Source of the DNA: Brevibacillus brevis NBRC 100599
GTDB lineage: Bacteria; Bacillota; Bacilli; Brevibacillales; Brevibacillaceae
NCBI RefSeq assembly: GCF_000010165.1
Contig: NC_012491.1
Span: 545,001 to 609,000 of the forward strand
Reading direction: 5' to 3'
Length of the DNA: 64,000 nucleotides
The notes below the pieces were generated by a model. It did not search any database. It had not been told where the DNA came from and was given only the letters and a program-made list of their open reading frames with translations. Both the position numbers and the translations under genes were made by a program. This document shows, piece by piece, positions 1 through 8,854 of this stretch. The stretch's first letter is position 1. Every line of letters begins with the position of its first letter.

Positions 1-62
1 TCGGTGTGGAAGCGCGGTAACGCGTGGAGCTGACGAATACTAATCGGTCGAGGACTTATCCA
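1..62 (+). rRNA. 23S rRNA, 3' end only
   Basis: The first ~62 bases match the conserved 3' terminus of bacterial 23S rRNA, including the segment 'gagctgacgaatactaat' and the terminal 'gaggactta'. The gene begins upstream of the window. The exact 3' end is set by analogy to other Bacillales 23S genes. No 5S rRNA gene follows; tRNA-Asn starts about 55 bases downstream. Confidence 0.9.
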
Positions 63-116
63 CAAATTCTTAGCAATCATGCGTATTCAGTTTTGAAGGA
101 ATAAATCCTTCAACGT

Positions 117-192
117 TCCTCGGTAGCTCAGTTGGTAGAGCAATCGGCTGTTAACCGATCGGTCGGCGGTTCGAGTCCGTCCCGAGGAGCCA
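117..192 (+). tRNA. tRNA-Asn (GTT)
   Basis: A 76-nt cloverleaf with acceptor TCCTCGG/CCGAGGA, anticodon loop ctGTTaa and encoded CCA. It is the first gene of the tRNA cluster behind the 23S gene and is probably cotranscribed with the rRNA operon. Confidence 0.97.
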
Positions 193-199
193 TATATAC

Positions 200-290
200 G
201 GAGAGTTACCCAAGAGGCCGAAGGGGACGGTTTGCTAAACCGTTAGTATGCGCAAGCGTAGCGAGGGTTCGAATCCCTCACTCTCCGCCA
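200..290 (+). tRNA. tRNA-Ser (GCT)
   Basis: A 91-nt class II tRNA with long variable arm, acceptor GGAGAGT/ACTCTCC, anticodon loop ttGCTaa and encoded CCA. It reads AGC/AGU. Confidence 0.97.
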
Positions 291-314
291 TATGTTTTAA
301 TCTCATAGCTTCAT

Positions 315-391
315 GGCGGTGTAGCTCAGCTGGTTAGAGCGTTCGGTTCATACCCGAAAGGTCGGGGGTTCGATTCCCTCCGCCGCTACCA
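315..391 (+). tRNA. tRNA-Met (CAT), elongator type
   Basis: A 77-nt tRNA with anticodon CAT and acceptor GGCGGTG/CGCCGCT, including a 1-72 G-U pair, and encoded CCA. It resembles the Bacillus elongator tRNA-Met. The initiator lies at 761-837. Confidence 0.93.
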
Positions 392-399
392 TATTAGTT

Positions 400-484
400 G
401 CGGTCGTGGTGGAATTGGCAGACACACCATCTTGAGGGGGTGGCGGGGCGACCCGTGCGAGTTCGAGTCTCGCCGACCGCACCA
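400..484 (+). tRNA. tRNA-Leu (GAG)
   Basis: An 85-nt class II tRNA with acceptor GCGGTCG/CGACCGC, anticodon loop ttGAGgg and encoded CCA. It reads CUC/CUU. Confidence 0.96.
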
Positions 485-498
485 TATTTCTTAATCTT

Positions 499-572
499 GG
501 CCCGTTGGTGAAGCGGTTTAACACAGCAGCCTTTCACGCTGTCATACAGGGGTTCGAATCCCCTACGGGTCA
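499..572 (+). tRNA. tRNA-Glu (TTC), CCA not encoded
   Basis: Acceptor GGCCCGT/ACGGGTC and anticodon TTC. After the discriminator A at 572 the sequence runs 'ctta', so CCA must be added after transcription. It is the only one of the 15 tRNAs here without an encoded CCA. Confidence 0.95.
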
Positions 573-606
573 CTTAGAAAAATCCCTACATCTTGTAGGT
601 GATTTT

Positions 607-682
607 GGAGGCTTAGCTCAGCTGGGAGAGCATCTGCCTTACAAGCAGAGGGTCGGCGGTTCGATCCCGTCAGCCTCCACCA
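607..682 (+). tRNA. tRNA-Val (TAC)
   Basis: A 76-nt tRNA with acceptor GGAGGCT/AGCCTCC, anticodon loop ctTACaa and encoded CCA. Confidence 0.97.
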
Positions 683-760
683 CTTATATCAAAGGGCAAG
701 GAAGGTCAGCTAAAAGCGCCACGTCCTGTGGCAACACTGACACTCAGTCGTCCTGACTAT

Positions 761-837
<77 letters not shown>

Positions 838-914
838 AATTTTCTACTTGTACCTCGTTGAGTAATCATCATGATCAAGTAGGATCGGAGTGCCCAGTGG
901 GTGCAACCAAATAT

Positions 915-991
915 GGAGCTGTGGTGAAGTTGGAGTTCACGCCGGTCTGTCACACCGGAGGTCGCGGGTTCGAGTCCCGTCAGCTCCGCCA
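915..991 (+). tRNA. tRNA-Asp (GTC)
   Basis: A 77-nt tRNA with acceptor GGAGCTG/CAGCTCC, anticodon loop ctGTCac, discriminator G and encoded CCA. Confidence 0.97.
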
Positions 992-1026
992 TTTTTCTTA
1001 AAAAATGGCGAAGATCAATCATAAAT

Positions 1027-1102
<76 letters not shown>

Positions 1103-1120
1103 CTAATTAAATTTAACGGC

Positions 1121-1196
1121 GCCGGTATAGCTCAATTGGTAGAGCACCTGACTTGTAATCAGGGGGTTGTGGGTTCAAGTCCTATTGCCGGCACCA
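1121..1196 (+). tRNA. tRNA-Thr (TGT)
   Basis: A 76-nt tRNA with acceptor GCCGGTA/TGCCGGC, anticodon loop ctTGTaa and encoded CCA. Confidence 0.97.
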
Positions 1197-1200
1197 CCAT

Positions 1201-1275
1201 TGGGGTATAGCCAAGCGGTAAGGCAACGGACTTTGACTCCGTCATTCCTAGGTTCAAATCCTAGTACCCCAGCCA
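1201..1275 (+). tRNA. tRNA-Gln (TTG)
   Basis: A 75-nt tRNA with acceptor TGGGGTA/TACCCCA, anticodon loop ctTTGac and encoded CCA. It starts four bases after tRNA-Thr. Confidence 0.97.
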
Positions 1276-1280
1276 TTTGC

Positions 1281-1356
1281 GAGCCATTAGCTCAGTTGGT
1301 AGAGCATCTGACTTTTAATCAGAGGGTCGAAGGTTCGAGTCCTTCATGGCTCACCA
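1281..1356 (+). tRNA. tRNA-Lys (TTT)
   Basis: A 76-nt tRNA with acceptor GAGCCAT/ATGGCTC, anticodon TTT and encoded CCA. Confidence 0.97.
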
Positions 1357-1423
1357 GTTTTTTAGCTGAACAAGCAAAGCTGTGTGATAGTAATAGCAAT
1401 GCCTTTTCTGTTTTAAGTAAAAT

Positions 1424-1505
1424 GCGGGTGTGGCGGAATGGCAGACGCACCAGATTTAGGTTCTGGCGGGCAACCGTGGGGGTTCAAGTCCCTTCACCCG
1501 CACCA
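1424..1505 (+). tRNA. tRNA-Leu (TAG)
   Basis: An 82-nt class II tRNA with acceptor GCGGGTG/CACCCGC, anticodon loop ttTAGgt and encoded CCA. Confidence 0.96.
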
Positions 1506-1556
1506 TACTATGACAGAAAGCTTTGCCCTTAGTACAAAGTTCATAAGATGTAACAT

Positions 1557-1632
1557 GCGGACGTAGCTCAATTGGTAGAGCGTCGCCTTGCCAAGGCGAA
1601 GGTCGAGGGTTCGAGACCCTTCGTCCGCTCCA
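1557..1632 (+). tRNA. tRNA-Gly (GCC)
   Basis: A 76-nt tRNA with acceptor GCGGACG/CGTCCGC, anticodon loop ttGCCaa, discriminator T and encoded CCA. Confidence 0.97.
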
Positions 1633-1640
1633 TTTATTTT

Positions 1641-1717
1641 GTGCCCTTAGCTCAGCTGGATAGAGCGTTTGACTACGAATCAAAAGGTCGGGAGTTCGAA
1701 TCTCTCAGGGCACGCCA
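1641..1717 (+). tRNA. tRNA-Arg (ACG)
   Basis: A 77-nt tRNA with acceptor GTGCCCT/AGGGCAC, anticodon loop ctACGaa (A34 is normally edited to inosine) and encoded CCA. It is the last tRNA of the cluster. Confidence 0.97.
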
Positions 1718-1734
1718 TATTTCATATGAAACCG

Positions 1735-1765
1735 AAGAGTAGGAATAGATCCTACTCTTTTTTTT
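1735..1765 (+). terminator. Rho-independent terminator of the rRNA/tRNA operon
   Basis: A perfect 10-bp stem AAGAGTAGGA/TCCTACTCTT with a 5-nt loop runs into eight T residues, right after tRNA-Arg. Confidence 0.93.
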
Positions 1766-1913
1766 ATAATAACTTGTGTATTTTTTCAAATTTTAAGTAT
1801 TTTTTCCTTGTATCTCCTATTTGCATCCATTACTTTAGAATTACACTGAAAGCATGGAGGAACAGCTGTTACAAACCTGCGGCAGAATATCATGGAACAG
1901 GAGTTGTATCAAG

Positions 1914-2867
1914 ATGAACCCTATCAAATTGGAACAAGTAAATCCTGCAATAGCTAGTTTAATCGATAATATAGAAAAAGTACTGATTGGTAAACGCTCT
2001 GCGATTGAGCTGATGGTAGCCGCTGTTCTAGCGAATGGTCACGTTTTGCTCGAAGATGTACCAGGCGTTGGGAAGACCATGATGGTACGGGCATTGTCCA
2101 AATCCATCAGCGGTGATTTTAAACGTATTCAATTTACCCCTGATTTGTTGCCAACGGATGTGACAGGGGTTGCTATCTTTAACCAAAAAAGTTTGGAGTT
2201 TGAGTTCCGTCAAGGACCGATTTTTGCAAATGTCATTCTTGCAGACGAAATCAATCGGACTTCGCCGAAAACACAATCCGCACTCTTGGAAGCCATGGAA
2301 GAGCGCTCGGTTACAATTGATGGTGTTACGTATCGATTGGCAGAGCCGTTTTTTGTGATGGCTACGCAAAACCCATTAGAATATGAAGGGACCTTCCCAT
2401 TACCTGAAGCTCAATTGGACCGATTTATCATGCAAGTAAGCTTGGGATATCCAACGGTAGAGGAAGAAATGCGGATGCTGTCTAGATTCTCGGCAGCGAA
2501 TCCATTGGAAGAGCTTCAGCCGGTTATGACCACCGCCGAGCTTGCGGAACTTCAACGCCAGGTATCAGCGATCAAAGTATCGGAAGGAATAAAAGAATAC
2601 ATCGTGCGTCTATGTCATCGTACGCGTGAGCATCATCATATTTATCTAGGTGTGAGCCCGCGCGGTTCTCTTGCTCTTTTCCGGGCTGTTCAGGCGTTGG
2701 CTTTCGTTCGTGGACGTGATTATGTCATTCCAGATGACGTGAAGGAACTCGTTCCAGTAGTGTTTGCACACCGTATGATTGTGAAACCAGAAGCAAGACT
2801 GGAAGGAGCAACCGTAGATCGGGTGTTGGCTATGATCTTGTCTGAGACCCGTGTCCCGGTAAGCTAA
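1914..2867 (+). CDS. MoxR-family AAA+ ATPase
   Basis: A 317-residue AAA_3 (MoxR) ATPase. Family members act as chaperone-like ATPases that remodel or activate partner proteins. Walker A is DVPGVGKT at about residues 48-55 and Walker B is ILADEIN near 112; both are intact, and the length is typical. An upstream in-frame ATG at 1854 has no ribosome site before it. The ATG at 1914 follows a GGAG and gives the family-typical N-terminus, so it is chosen. It is the first gene of a three-gene operon with a DUF58 protein 14 bases downstream and a membrane transglutaminase, an arrangement widespread in bacteria. The operon's own role is unknown; envelope-related processing is an inference. Confidence 0.93.
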   Translation: MNPIKLEQVNPAIASLIDNIEKVLIGKRSAIELMVAAVLANGHVLLEDVPGVGKTMMVRALSKSISGDFKRIQFTPDLLPTDVTGVAIFNQKSLEFEFRQGPIFANVILADEINRTSPKTQSALLEAMEERSVTIDGVTYRLAEPFFVMATQNPLEYEGTFPLPEAQLDRFIMQVSLGYPTVEEEMRMLSRFSAANPLEELQPVMTTAELAELQRQVSAIKVSEGIKEYIVRLCHRTREHHHIYLGVSPRGSLALFRAVQALAFVRGRDYVIPDDVKELVPVVFAHRMIVKPEARLEGATVDRVLAMILSETRVPVS

Positions 2868-2881
2868 GGCGGTGATTGCAG

Positions 2882-4087
2882 ATGAGACAGCAAAGGTGGG
2901 GTAAGCTCAAGGCGATTGCATTAGTTCTGGTCACTTATGTATTCGCAAAATTTCAAGGTGGCTTCTCAAGCTGGTTTCTTTTCTATAGTAGTTTGGTATT
3001 TCTCCTGTATGAAATTGTCGCTTATGTACTCATGTTCACGAAGCTAGAAGTCGAGCGTGAACTAGATCGCAATCGTCTGCAGGATGGGGAAGATGTCATT
3101 GTAACGATACGTTTGCGCCGGAGGATTTGGTTTCCGCTGGGCTGGAATATGATTATGGAGCCTTTGCCGGCGAGGCTGGCTGGCGTGTATGAACCGCATC
3201 GACAACTGATATTCCCGTGGTTCAAAAGGGAAGTCGAGTTTCGTTATGTCATACCTAATGTACCGAGGGGATACTATCATCTTGATGAATGTGTAGTGAG
3301 CGGCGGGGATTTCTTTGGGTTTTTTGAGCGCCGCAAAGTTTATTCGATTTCTCAGGAGTTTCTCGTTTATCCAAAATACAAAGAATTGACCCATTGGGCC
3401 CTGGGTGACGGGAGCTTCAGTGGGACGGTGCATGTTTCCCATCGGCGCTCTGATGACGTTGCAGCAGTACGGGGCGTAAGAGACTATCATCGGGGCGATC
3501 GGTTGAGCCAAATTCATTGGCGAGCTTCTGCACGGGGGACGGGTCTGAAGACGAAGGAATTTGAGCATCAGGCAATGAATCAGGCTGTCTTTTTCCTTGA
3601 TGTGGAGAAGGCGAGCTACCAAGGGAAGCCTGTGCACTTGTTCGAAACAGCGGTGAAGCTAGCGGCTAGTCTGATCGCTTATGCCAATCGGAATCAATAC
3701 CATTATGGGCTCGTGTACAAACAAACAGATCGCATATCAATACCACCAGGTCTGTCCCATGCCCATTTCCTCAGAGTTTTTGATCAATTAGCTCGTGTCG
3801 CGCCAGAAGGACAAGAGTTATTTGCACGAATTGTGGGAAGAGAAGCATTGGAGCAGCCTCAAGGTGTCACTTTGATTATTATTACACCGCATGTAGAAAA
3901 AACGTTGATCAGTCGTTTGGTCACACTCGCTCAAAAAGGCAGACGGGTGCAGTTGTTTCTCATGCAGAACGAGTCAACGATTTCGCATGAACAAAAACAA
4001 GCGTTGCAGCTGCTTGGCGCAAACAAAGTAACATGTACGTCTATTCACATGGATGATCAAGAGTGGAAACGGATAGGAGGTGCATAG
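2882..4087 (+). CDS. DUF58 domain protein with N-terminal membrane helices
   Basis: A 401-residue DUF58 protein. Two hydrophobic helices lie in the first ~60 residues. The DUF58 core is marked by the segment RSDDVAAVRGVRDYHRGDRL and then IHWRASAR. The C-terminal half resembles a VWA-like fold, as usual for the family. ATG 2882 is preferred over TTG 2876 because AGGCGGTG lies at the right distance upstream. DUF58 proteins are regularly encoded next to MoxR ATPases and are thought to be their membrane partners. The function is otherwise unknown. The 3' end contains the ribosome site of the next gene, so the two are probably translationally linked. Confidence 0.9.
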   Translation: MRQQRWGKLKAIALVLVTYVFAKFQGGFSSWFLFYSSLVFLLYEIVAYVLMFTKLEVERELDRNRLQDGEDVIVTIRLRRRIWFPLGWNMIMEPLPARLAGVYEPHRQLIFPWFKREVEFRYVIPNVPRGYYHLDECVVSGGDFFGFFERRKVYSISQEFLVYPKYKELTHWALGDGSFSGTVHVSHRRSDDVAAVRGVRDYHRGDRLSQIHWRASARGTGLKTKEFEHQAMNQAVFFLDVEKASYQGKPVHLFETAVKLAASLIAYANRNQYHYGLVYKQTDRISIPPGLSHAHFLRVFDQLARVAPEGQELFARIVGREALEQPQGVTLIIITPHVEKTLISRLVTLAQKGRRVQLFLMQNESTISHEQKQALQLLGANKVTCTSIHMDDQEWKRIGGA

Positions 4088-4091
4088 ACTC

Positions 4092-6326
4092 ATGAGCGTT
4101 TGGAGGCGTCCAACGATTTGGGAATGGGTCTTGGCCCTTTTTCTGTTCCTGATGTTACGAGAGTGGCTGATTCCTTTACAGACATTAACCGATACGGGCA
4201 TTCTGTGGCCGTTTTATGCAATTGTGGGTGGAGTCATTATCATTGACCTGTTGATTCCTTATCGGTGGTTAACCCTGCCGATCAAGGCACTGGGGCTAAT
4301 AGTGCTTTTGCATGCTACTTTATTTGACAAACCGTTTTTTGACTCGGAATGGATTGGTCAATTGTACGGGCAGATGATTCACGATCTTCCGTTAGCGTTT
4401 CAACAGGATTGGGCCAGCATGTCGATCTTGTCGCGGAATACAATGTTTGATCTCGTCCTGGTGCTTTTAGCGACGATGTTAACGTATCTCGTGCTGGAAC
4501 AACGGCAAGGCTTATGGTTTGTCTTTTTGACGGAATTGTATTTGGCTGTATTGGATACCTTTCTCCCGTATGATGCCAGTGCAGGGGTTGTACGGACGCT
4601 GATTATTGGTTTCCTGATGCTGGCCATTAGCCATCTGATGAAGATGATGAACATGGCAACACTGGCAGGGAAGAGAAGCCGAATCATGCTCAACTCCCTC
4701 ATGGCTTCGGTGTTGGTCATTATGGCTTGCATTAGCATCGGTTATGCTGCACCGAAGTCCGGACCGTCATGGCCTGATCCGATTGCGTTTTTAACAGGGA
4801 AAGGGAAAGATACCCCTGTTGGTGTGATGAAAAAAGTAGGATACGACAACAACGATGAACGGTTGGGCGGTCCTTTCCTGCAAGATAACACATTAGTGTT
4901 TATTGCAAAAACGAACGAGCACAGCTATTGGCGCGGTGACTCGAAGGACGTGTATACGGGAGTTGGCTGGGAAAAAGGCGATAGAGAGTATGAGTCAATC
5001 CTGGACCCGCAAACCTATACATGGGAGAATACGCTGTTCCAAGGGCTTGAAACAAAGAAGGTTCAAGCTACATTAGAATTTAAAGGCCCGCAGCAATTCC
5101 CGACTGTCTTTTATCAAGGTCAGCTGAAAAAGGTGAGCAATTATGCGCCACCAGAGGCAACCGTTGTTTATGACAAAATGAATCAGCAGCTCGAAGTACG
5201 GGCGGGAAAAATCAACTTGGTTCAGCTGAGTGAGAAAAACGGTCGGCCAGAGTACGGCCCCAATCCGCTTTTGCTCAAACTGAATCAATACAAGGTCGAG
5301 ACAGAAGTACCGATTGTCAGTGAAAAGGCCGTGACGAATGCGGGGACGAATTATCCGGATGATATCAAAGAGCGCTACTTGCAAGTGCCAGCTTCGGTTC
5401 CTCCGCGAGTAAGAGAGCTCGCTGCAACGATTACCAAGGATGCGAAGACTCCTTATGATAAAGTGAGAGCGATCGAGAATTACTTGCGCTCAAGTGGAAA
5501 ATATAAGTATGAAACGAAAGACGTTCCTGTCGCTCCAGAAGGTCAGGATTTTGTCGATCACTTCTTGTTTGACAGCCTTCGAGGGTACTGTGACCATTTT
5601 TCCACGTCGATGGCGATTATGCTTCGTACTCTGGATATCCCGACACGTTGGGTCAAGGGCTTCGCACCTGGTGAACGAGTGGGAACGGATGCGTTTAACT
5701 ACGAGACTGTAGAAGTGCGCAACAAAGATGCTCACTCGTGGGTAGAGGTATACTTCCCGGGGGTCGGTTGGGTTCCGTTTGAAGCGACGAGTACATTCAT
5801 GTCACCTGTTCGTTTTAATTATGATCTGGTCACTTCAAAGCCGGAGATCCCTGTTCCGTTGCCAAACCTGGCGAATCAAACGGACAGCGATCGTGGGAAT
5901 GGACGTTTCAATGAACTGGAAGAGGGAGACAGCCCAGCAGGTAGTGGGATTAAAATTCCTTGGCAAGTAAACGCGGGATTGGCTGTAGTCGTTGTCGCGG
6001 CAGGAATTATCGTGTGGCGCCGCAAACAAGACATCCAGCTATGGTGGATGCGTAGGCAACTGAATCAAGAGCGAAGCAGTGAGTTCCCGGATCGGTACCA
6101 TTTGCTAATGCGGATGATGGAGCGAGTCTACACGCGCAGACAGCCAGGAGAAACGTTGCGGGAGTACGTGGGCAGGATGACCCTGCCGGCAGACAAGCGA
6201 CAAGACCTTCGCTATTTGACGGAGCTGTACGAACGTACCGTGTATGGCTATAAACAAATGGAACAAAATGCGAGAACAATAGCAGAGCAAATACTCGAAC
6301 GGTTAATCCGTCAATTGAAGCCTTGA
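4092..6326 (+). CDS. Membrane-anchored transglutaminase-like protein (DUF3488/TgpA type)
   Basis: A 744-residue protein. About six or seven membrane helices occupy the first ~225 residues, followed by an outside region with a transglutaminase core and one more helix near residue 640. The catalytic Cys is C500 (GYCDHF) and His is H548 (AHSWVEV). The third triad position is Glu564 (PFEAT), where the family usually has Asp. The fold is related to cysteine proteases and transglutaminases, and the TgpA group pairs with MoxR and DUF58 genes. The substrate is unknown. ATG 4092 follows AGGAGG by 11 bases and is preferred over GTG 4080, which would overlap the previous gene. The guaA promoter lies at its 3' end. 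Confidence 0.9.
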   Translation: MSVWRRPTIWEWVLALFLFLMLREWLIPLQTLTDTGILWPFYAIVGGVIIIDLLIPYRWLTLPIKALGLIVLLHATLFDKPFFDSEWIGQLYGQMIHDLPLAFQQDWASMSILSRNTMFDLVLVLLATMLTYLVLEQRQGLWFVFLTELYLAVLDTFLPYDASAGVVRTLIIGFLMLAISHLMKMMNMATLAGKRSRIMLNSLMASVLVIMACISIGYAAPKSGPSWPDPIAFLTGKGKDTPVGVMKKVGYDNNDERLGGPFLQDNTLVFIAKTNEHSYWRGDSKDVYTGVGWEKGDREYESILDPQTYTWENTLFQGLETKKVQATLEFKGPQQFPTVFYQGQLKKVSNYAPPEATVVYDKMNQQLEVRAGKINLVQLSEKNGRPEYGPNPLLLKLNQYKVETEVPIVSEKAVTNAGTNYPDDIKERYLQVPASVPPRVRELAATITKDAKTPYDKVRAIENYLRSSGKYKYETKDVPVAPEGQDFVDHFLFDSLRGYCDHFSTSMAIMLRTLDIPTRWVKGFAPGERVGTDAFNYETVEVRNKDAHSWVEVYFPGVGWVPFEATSTFMSPVRFNYDLVTSKPEIPVPLPNLANQTDSDRGNGRFNELEEGDSPAGSGIKIPWQVNAGLAVVVVAAGIIVWRRKQDIQLWWMRRQLNQERSSEFPDRYHLLMRMMERVYTRRQPGETLREYVGRMTLPADKRQDLRYLTELYERTVYGYKQMEQNARTIAEQILERLIRQLKP

Positions 6327-6351
6327 ACAATGCCGTTCCATCTGCTAGAAT
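6323..6351 (+). promoter_or_regulatory. Sigma-A type promoter for guaA
   Basis: TTGAAC (6323-6328), a 17-bp spacer and TAGAAT (6346-6351). The -35 box overlaps the end of the preceding gene. The expected start lies just before the guanine riboswitch. Confidence 0.7.
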
Positions 6352-6361
6352 GACGATCAAT

Positions 6362-6436
6362 GAGACTCGTATAATGATCAGGAATAGGGCCTGAAAGTTT
6401 CTACCGCTAGACCGTAAATTTGGCGACTACGAGGAG
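6362..6436 (+). promoter_or_regulatory. Guanine-type purine riboswitch upstream of guaA
   Basis: The conserved purine aptamer parts are all present: P1 arms ctcgta/tacgag (6365-6370 with 6428-6433), 'tataat', 'gtttctacc' and 'accgtaaat'. The discriminating base in GACTAC is C, as in guanine/hypoxanthine-binding members; adenine types have U there. It controls the downstream terminator at 6481-6534. Confidence 0.93.
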
Positions 6437-6480
6437 AGCACATCGGATTTTTGTACATGCAAACCGCACATGTGTACACA

Positions 6481-6534
6481 AGCTGGGACGTTGCCTCCGT
6501 ATTGTTTACCGGAGATAGCAGTCCCGGCTTTTTT
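6481..6534 (+). terminator. Riboswitch-controlled terminator in the guaA leader
   Basis: Outer arms agctgggac (6481-6489) and gtcccggct (6521-6529) enclose an inner ctccg/cggag hairpin and end in six T residues. It sits between the aptamer and guaA, as in transcription-attenuating guanine riboswitches. Confidence 0.85.
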
Positions 6535-6604
6535 GCAAATATGCGACAACTTCGCATGGCATGCCGACACTTGCACGTCCTGTATGTTACAGGAGAAGGG
6601 GGAT

Positions 6605-8146
6605 ATGATGGACAAGTCAATGGAAATGGTCGTCGTACTCGATTTCGGAGGCCAGTACAATCAGTTGATCGCGCGTCGTGTACGCGATCTGGGTGTTTAT
6701 AGTGAACTGATTCCGTTCAATACACCTGTTGAAAAGATTAAAGAGATGAATCCAAAAGGAATTATTTTCTCTGGCGGACCTGCTAGCGTGTACGAAGAGG
6801 GAGCACCAACTGTAGACCCTGCAATTTTTGATCTGGGCCTGCCTGTATTGGGTATTTGCTACGGAATGCAGTTGATGAGCCATTTGACGGGCGGAAAAGT
6901 AGAACGCGCGGGTAAACGCGAGTACGGAAAAGCTGAACTGCGTATGCAGCAAAAACACGGCTTGTACGACAAATGGGATACAAGCGAAATCGTGTGGATG
7001 AGCCACTCTGACAAAGTAGTGGAGCTCCCAACCGGATTTGTCATTGATGCGGTAAGCGACAGCTGCCCGGTAGCTGCGATTAGCAACATTGAGCGCCAGC
7101 TGTACGGCGTACAGTTCCATCCAGAAGTAGTTCATACTCAAAAAGGTACAGAGTTCATCGGAAACTTCCTGTTCAACGTTTGTGGATGTGAAGCGACTTG
7201 GAGCATGACGACGTTCATCGAGGACGAGCTGGTTCGCATTCGTGAAACAGTCGGCAACAAGCAAGTACTGTGTGCGTTGAGCGGCGGTGTGGACTCTTCC
7301 GTAGTAGCAGCGCTGATTCACAAAGCGATTGGCGATCAATTGACGTGCATGTTCGTTGACCACGGTCTTCTGCGCCAAGGGGAAGCAGAAGGGGTAATGG
7401 AGACATTCGGTGAGAAATTCTCCATGAAAGTGATCAAGATCGATGCTCGCGAGCGTTTTATGAGCAAGCTCAAAGGTGTATCTGACCCAGAACAAAAGCG
7501 CAAAATCATCGGTAACGAGTTCATTTATGTATTCGATGAGGAAGCAGCGAAGCTGACAGATATGGACTTCTTGGCACAAGGTACGCTTTACACCGATATC
7601 GTAGAGAGCGGAACAGCGACTGCACAAACGATCAAATCGCACCACAACGTAGGCGGTTTGCCAGAAGACATGAAGTTCACGTTGATTGAACCATTGAAAG
7701 CATTGTTCAAAGACGAAGTACGCAAACTGGGTACCGAGTTGGGCTTGCCAGATGAGATTGTTTGGCGTCAGCCATTCCCAGGACCAGGCCTCGGCATTCG
7801 TGTTTTGGGTGAAGTGACGGAAGAAAAACTGAAGATCGTTCGTGAATCCGATGCGATCTTGCGTGAGGAGATTGCCAAGGCAGGTCTTGATCGGGAAATC
7901 TGGCAGTACTTCACGGCTTTGCCAAACATGACGACCGTAGGTGTAATGGGAGATGTTCGTACGTATTCTTACACCGTAGGGATTCGTGCGGTAACGTCCA
8001 TTGATGGTATGACTGCTGACTGGGCACGCATTCCGTGGGATGTATTGGAGAAAATCTCTGTGCGTATCGTGAATGAAGTAGACAATGTAAACCGCATTGT
8101 GTATGATGTAACGTCCAAACCACCAGCAACGATTGAGTGGGAATAG
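6605..8146 (+). CDS. guaA: GMP synthase (glutamine-hydrolysing)
   Basis: A 513-residue protein, the usual length. It converts XMP to GMP using ATP and glutamine ammonia. The N-terminal class I glutaminase has nucleophile C85 in GICYGMQL and the His-Glu pair in QFHPEV. The ATP-pyrophosphatase P-loop SGGVDSS follows near residue 228, then the GMPS C-terminal dimerisation domain ending in [11 protein letters not shown]. The ATG at 6605 lies nine bases after AGGAG; a second ATG follows at once. Upstream in-frame ATGs fall inside the attenuator and are rejected. The gene is single, with its own promoter, guanine riboswitch and terminator, giving feedback by guanine. Confidence 0.98.
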   Translation: MMDKSMEMVVVLDFGGQYNQLIARRVRDLGVYSELIPFNTPVEKIKEMNPKGIIFSGGPASVYEEGAPTVDPAIFDLGLPVLGICYGMQLMSHLTGGKVERAGKREYGKAELRMQQKHGLYDKWDTSEIVWMSHSDKVVELPTGFVIDAVSDSCPVAAISNIERQLYGVQFHPEVVHTQKGTEFIGNFLFNVCGCEATWSMTTFIEDELVRIRETVGNKQVLCALSGGVDSSVVAALIHKAIGDQLTCMFVDHGLLRQGEAEGVMETFGEKFSMKVIKIDARERFMSKLKGVSDPEQKRKIIGNEFIYVFDEEAAKLTDMDFLAQGTLYTDIVESGTATAQTIKSHHNVGGLPEDMKFTLIEPLKALFKDEVRKLGTELGLPDEIVWRQPFPGPGLGIRVLGEVTEEKLKIVRESDAILREEIAKAGLDREIWQYFTALPNMTTVGVMGDVRTYSYTVGIRAVTSIDGMTADWARIPWDVLEKISVRIVNEVDNVNRIVYDVTSKPPATIEWE

Positions 8147-8158
8147 GAACAAAAAATG

Positions 8159-8202
8159 ACTCTCTTTTATTTGCGTGATTTGCGAATAAAAGAGAGTTTT
8201 TT
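8159..8202 (+). terminator. Terminator after guaA
   Basis: A 13-bp stem (actctcttttatt / aataaaagagagt) is followed by a run of T residues. It separates guaA from the convergent gene at 8214-8699 and may work in both directions. Confidence 0.9.
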
Positions 8203-8213
8203 ATGATCAAGAA

Positions 8214-8699
8214 TTATTTCGTTCCATACATCATGAGAAGTTTTCCATTTTCTTTTGCAAGAGCAATATAAATGACCCCGCCTAGCCATCCCGGAGGAAG
8301 CGTTCCTTCAATAATCCAAGCTTCTGCAATAGGGTTGTAGCTAATAGCGAAGGGAGTTTCCTCCAAAAACTGAGAATAGTGCTCCGCTAAATAGGAGAAG
8401 ATTGCCGTTGCAACTGCATGTTCATCTGTAAGCTCACCAAAAGCAAATTCATCTCCAAACCGATCTTGCTGGAGAAGAGTGTCACGATCAGCGAAATAGA
8501 GTTCAAACCTCCCAATTAAATTCTCATCATACAAATCACGTTCCACAAAGCCATATTCGATGACCTTTTCCTTTTGATGAACGTTGTGCTTGCTCTTTTT
8601 CATACCTTCAACCCGTACGGTGACTCGATTGACTCGAAGCCGGTCACGTTCTCGTTCCTGCTCCGCTATTATTTGCTCCCAAGCATCCATATAGCTCAT
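8214..8699 (-). CDS. Small soluble protein, possible NTF2-fold immunity-like domain
   Basis: A 161-residue protein of unknown function. The start at 8699 follows GGAGGAG; longer upstream reading lacks a ribosome site. The first 60 residues are charged. The C-terminal third, with 'AEAWIIEGTLPP' followed by 'GGVIYIALAKENGKLL', has the pattern of NTF2-fold immunity proteins (W-V-x-G, then GG and a K-x-G-K strand pair). This is a pattern-level guess, not a firm family call. No toxin gene lies next to it. It is an isolated single gene convergent with guaA. Confidence 0.75.
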   Translation of the reverse strand: MSYMDAWEQIIAEQERERDRLRVNRVTVRVEGMKKSKHNVHQKEKVIEYGFVERDLYDENLIGRFELYFADRDTLLQQDRFGDEFAFGELTDEHAVATAIFSYLAEHYSQFLEETPFAISYNPIAEAWIIEGTLPPGWLGGVIYIALAKENGKLLMMYGTK

Positions 8700-8781
8700 T
8701 TTGGATCTCCTCCATCTAGTTATGAAGTATAACACAGGCCTTCTCGGGAAATATCCGGATATTAAACTCTTTTTAAAAATG

Positions 8782-8794
8782 AATGTTCGTATTT
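8782..8794 (+). promoter_or_regulatory. Candidate PurR box upstream of the purine permease
   Basis: The sequence aatgttcgtattt matches 12 of 13 positions of the inverse Bacillus PurBox (AWWGTTCGGWWWT). It ends three bases before the -35 element. A similar box occupies nearly the same place upstream of purE. Confidence 0.5.
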
Positions 8795-8797
8795 TGG

Positions 8798-8826
8798 TTG
8801 ACATTCCCTATGTCACCTGATACACT
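8798..8826 (+). promoter_or_regulatory. Sigma-A promoter for the permease gene
   Basis: A perfect TTGACA (8798-8803), a 17-bp spacer and TACACT (8821-8826). The purE promoter has the same two hexamers. Confidence 0.8.
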
Positions 8827-8854
8827 TCTCAATGTGAGTAGGTAATATAGGAAG

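Noticed and set aside
6617-8152. Long minus-strand frame of 511 codons opposite guaA
   Set aside because: It is an antisense shadow of guaA, with no start site and a low-complexity composition typical of reverse-frame reading of a conserved gene.
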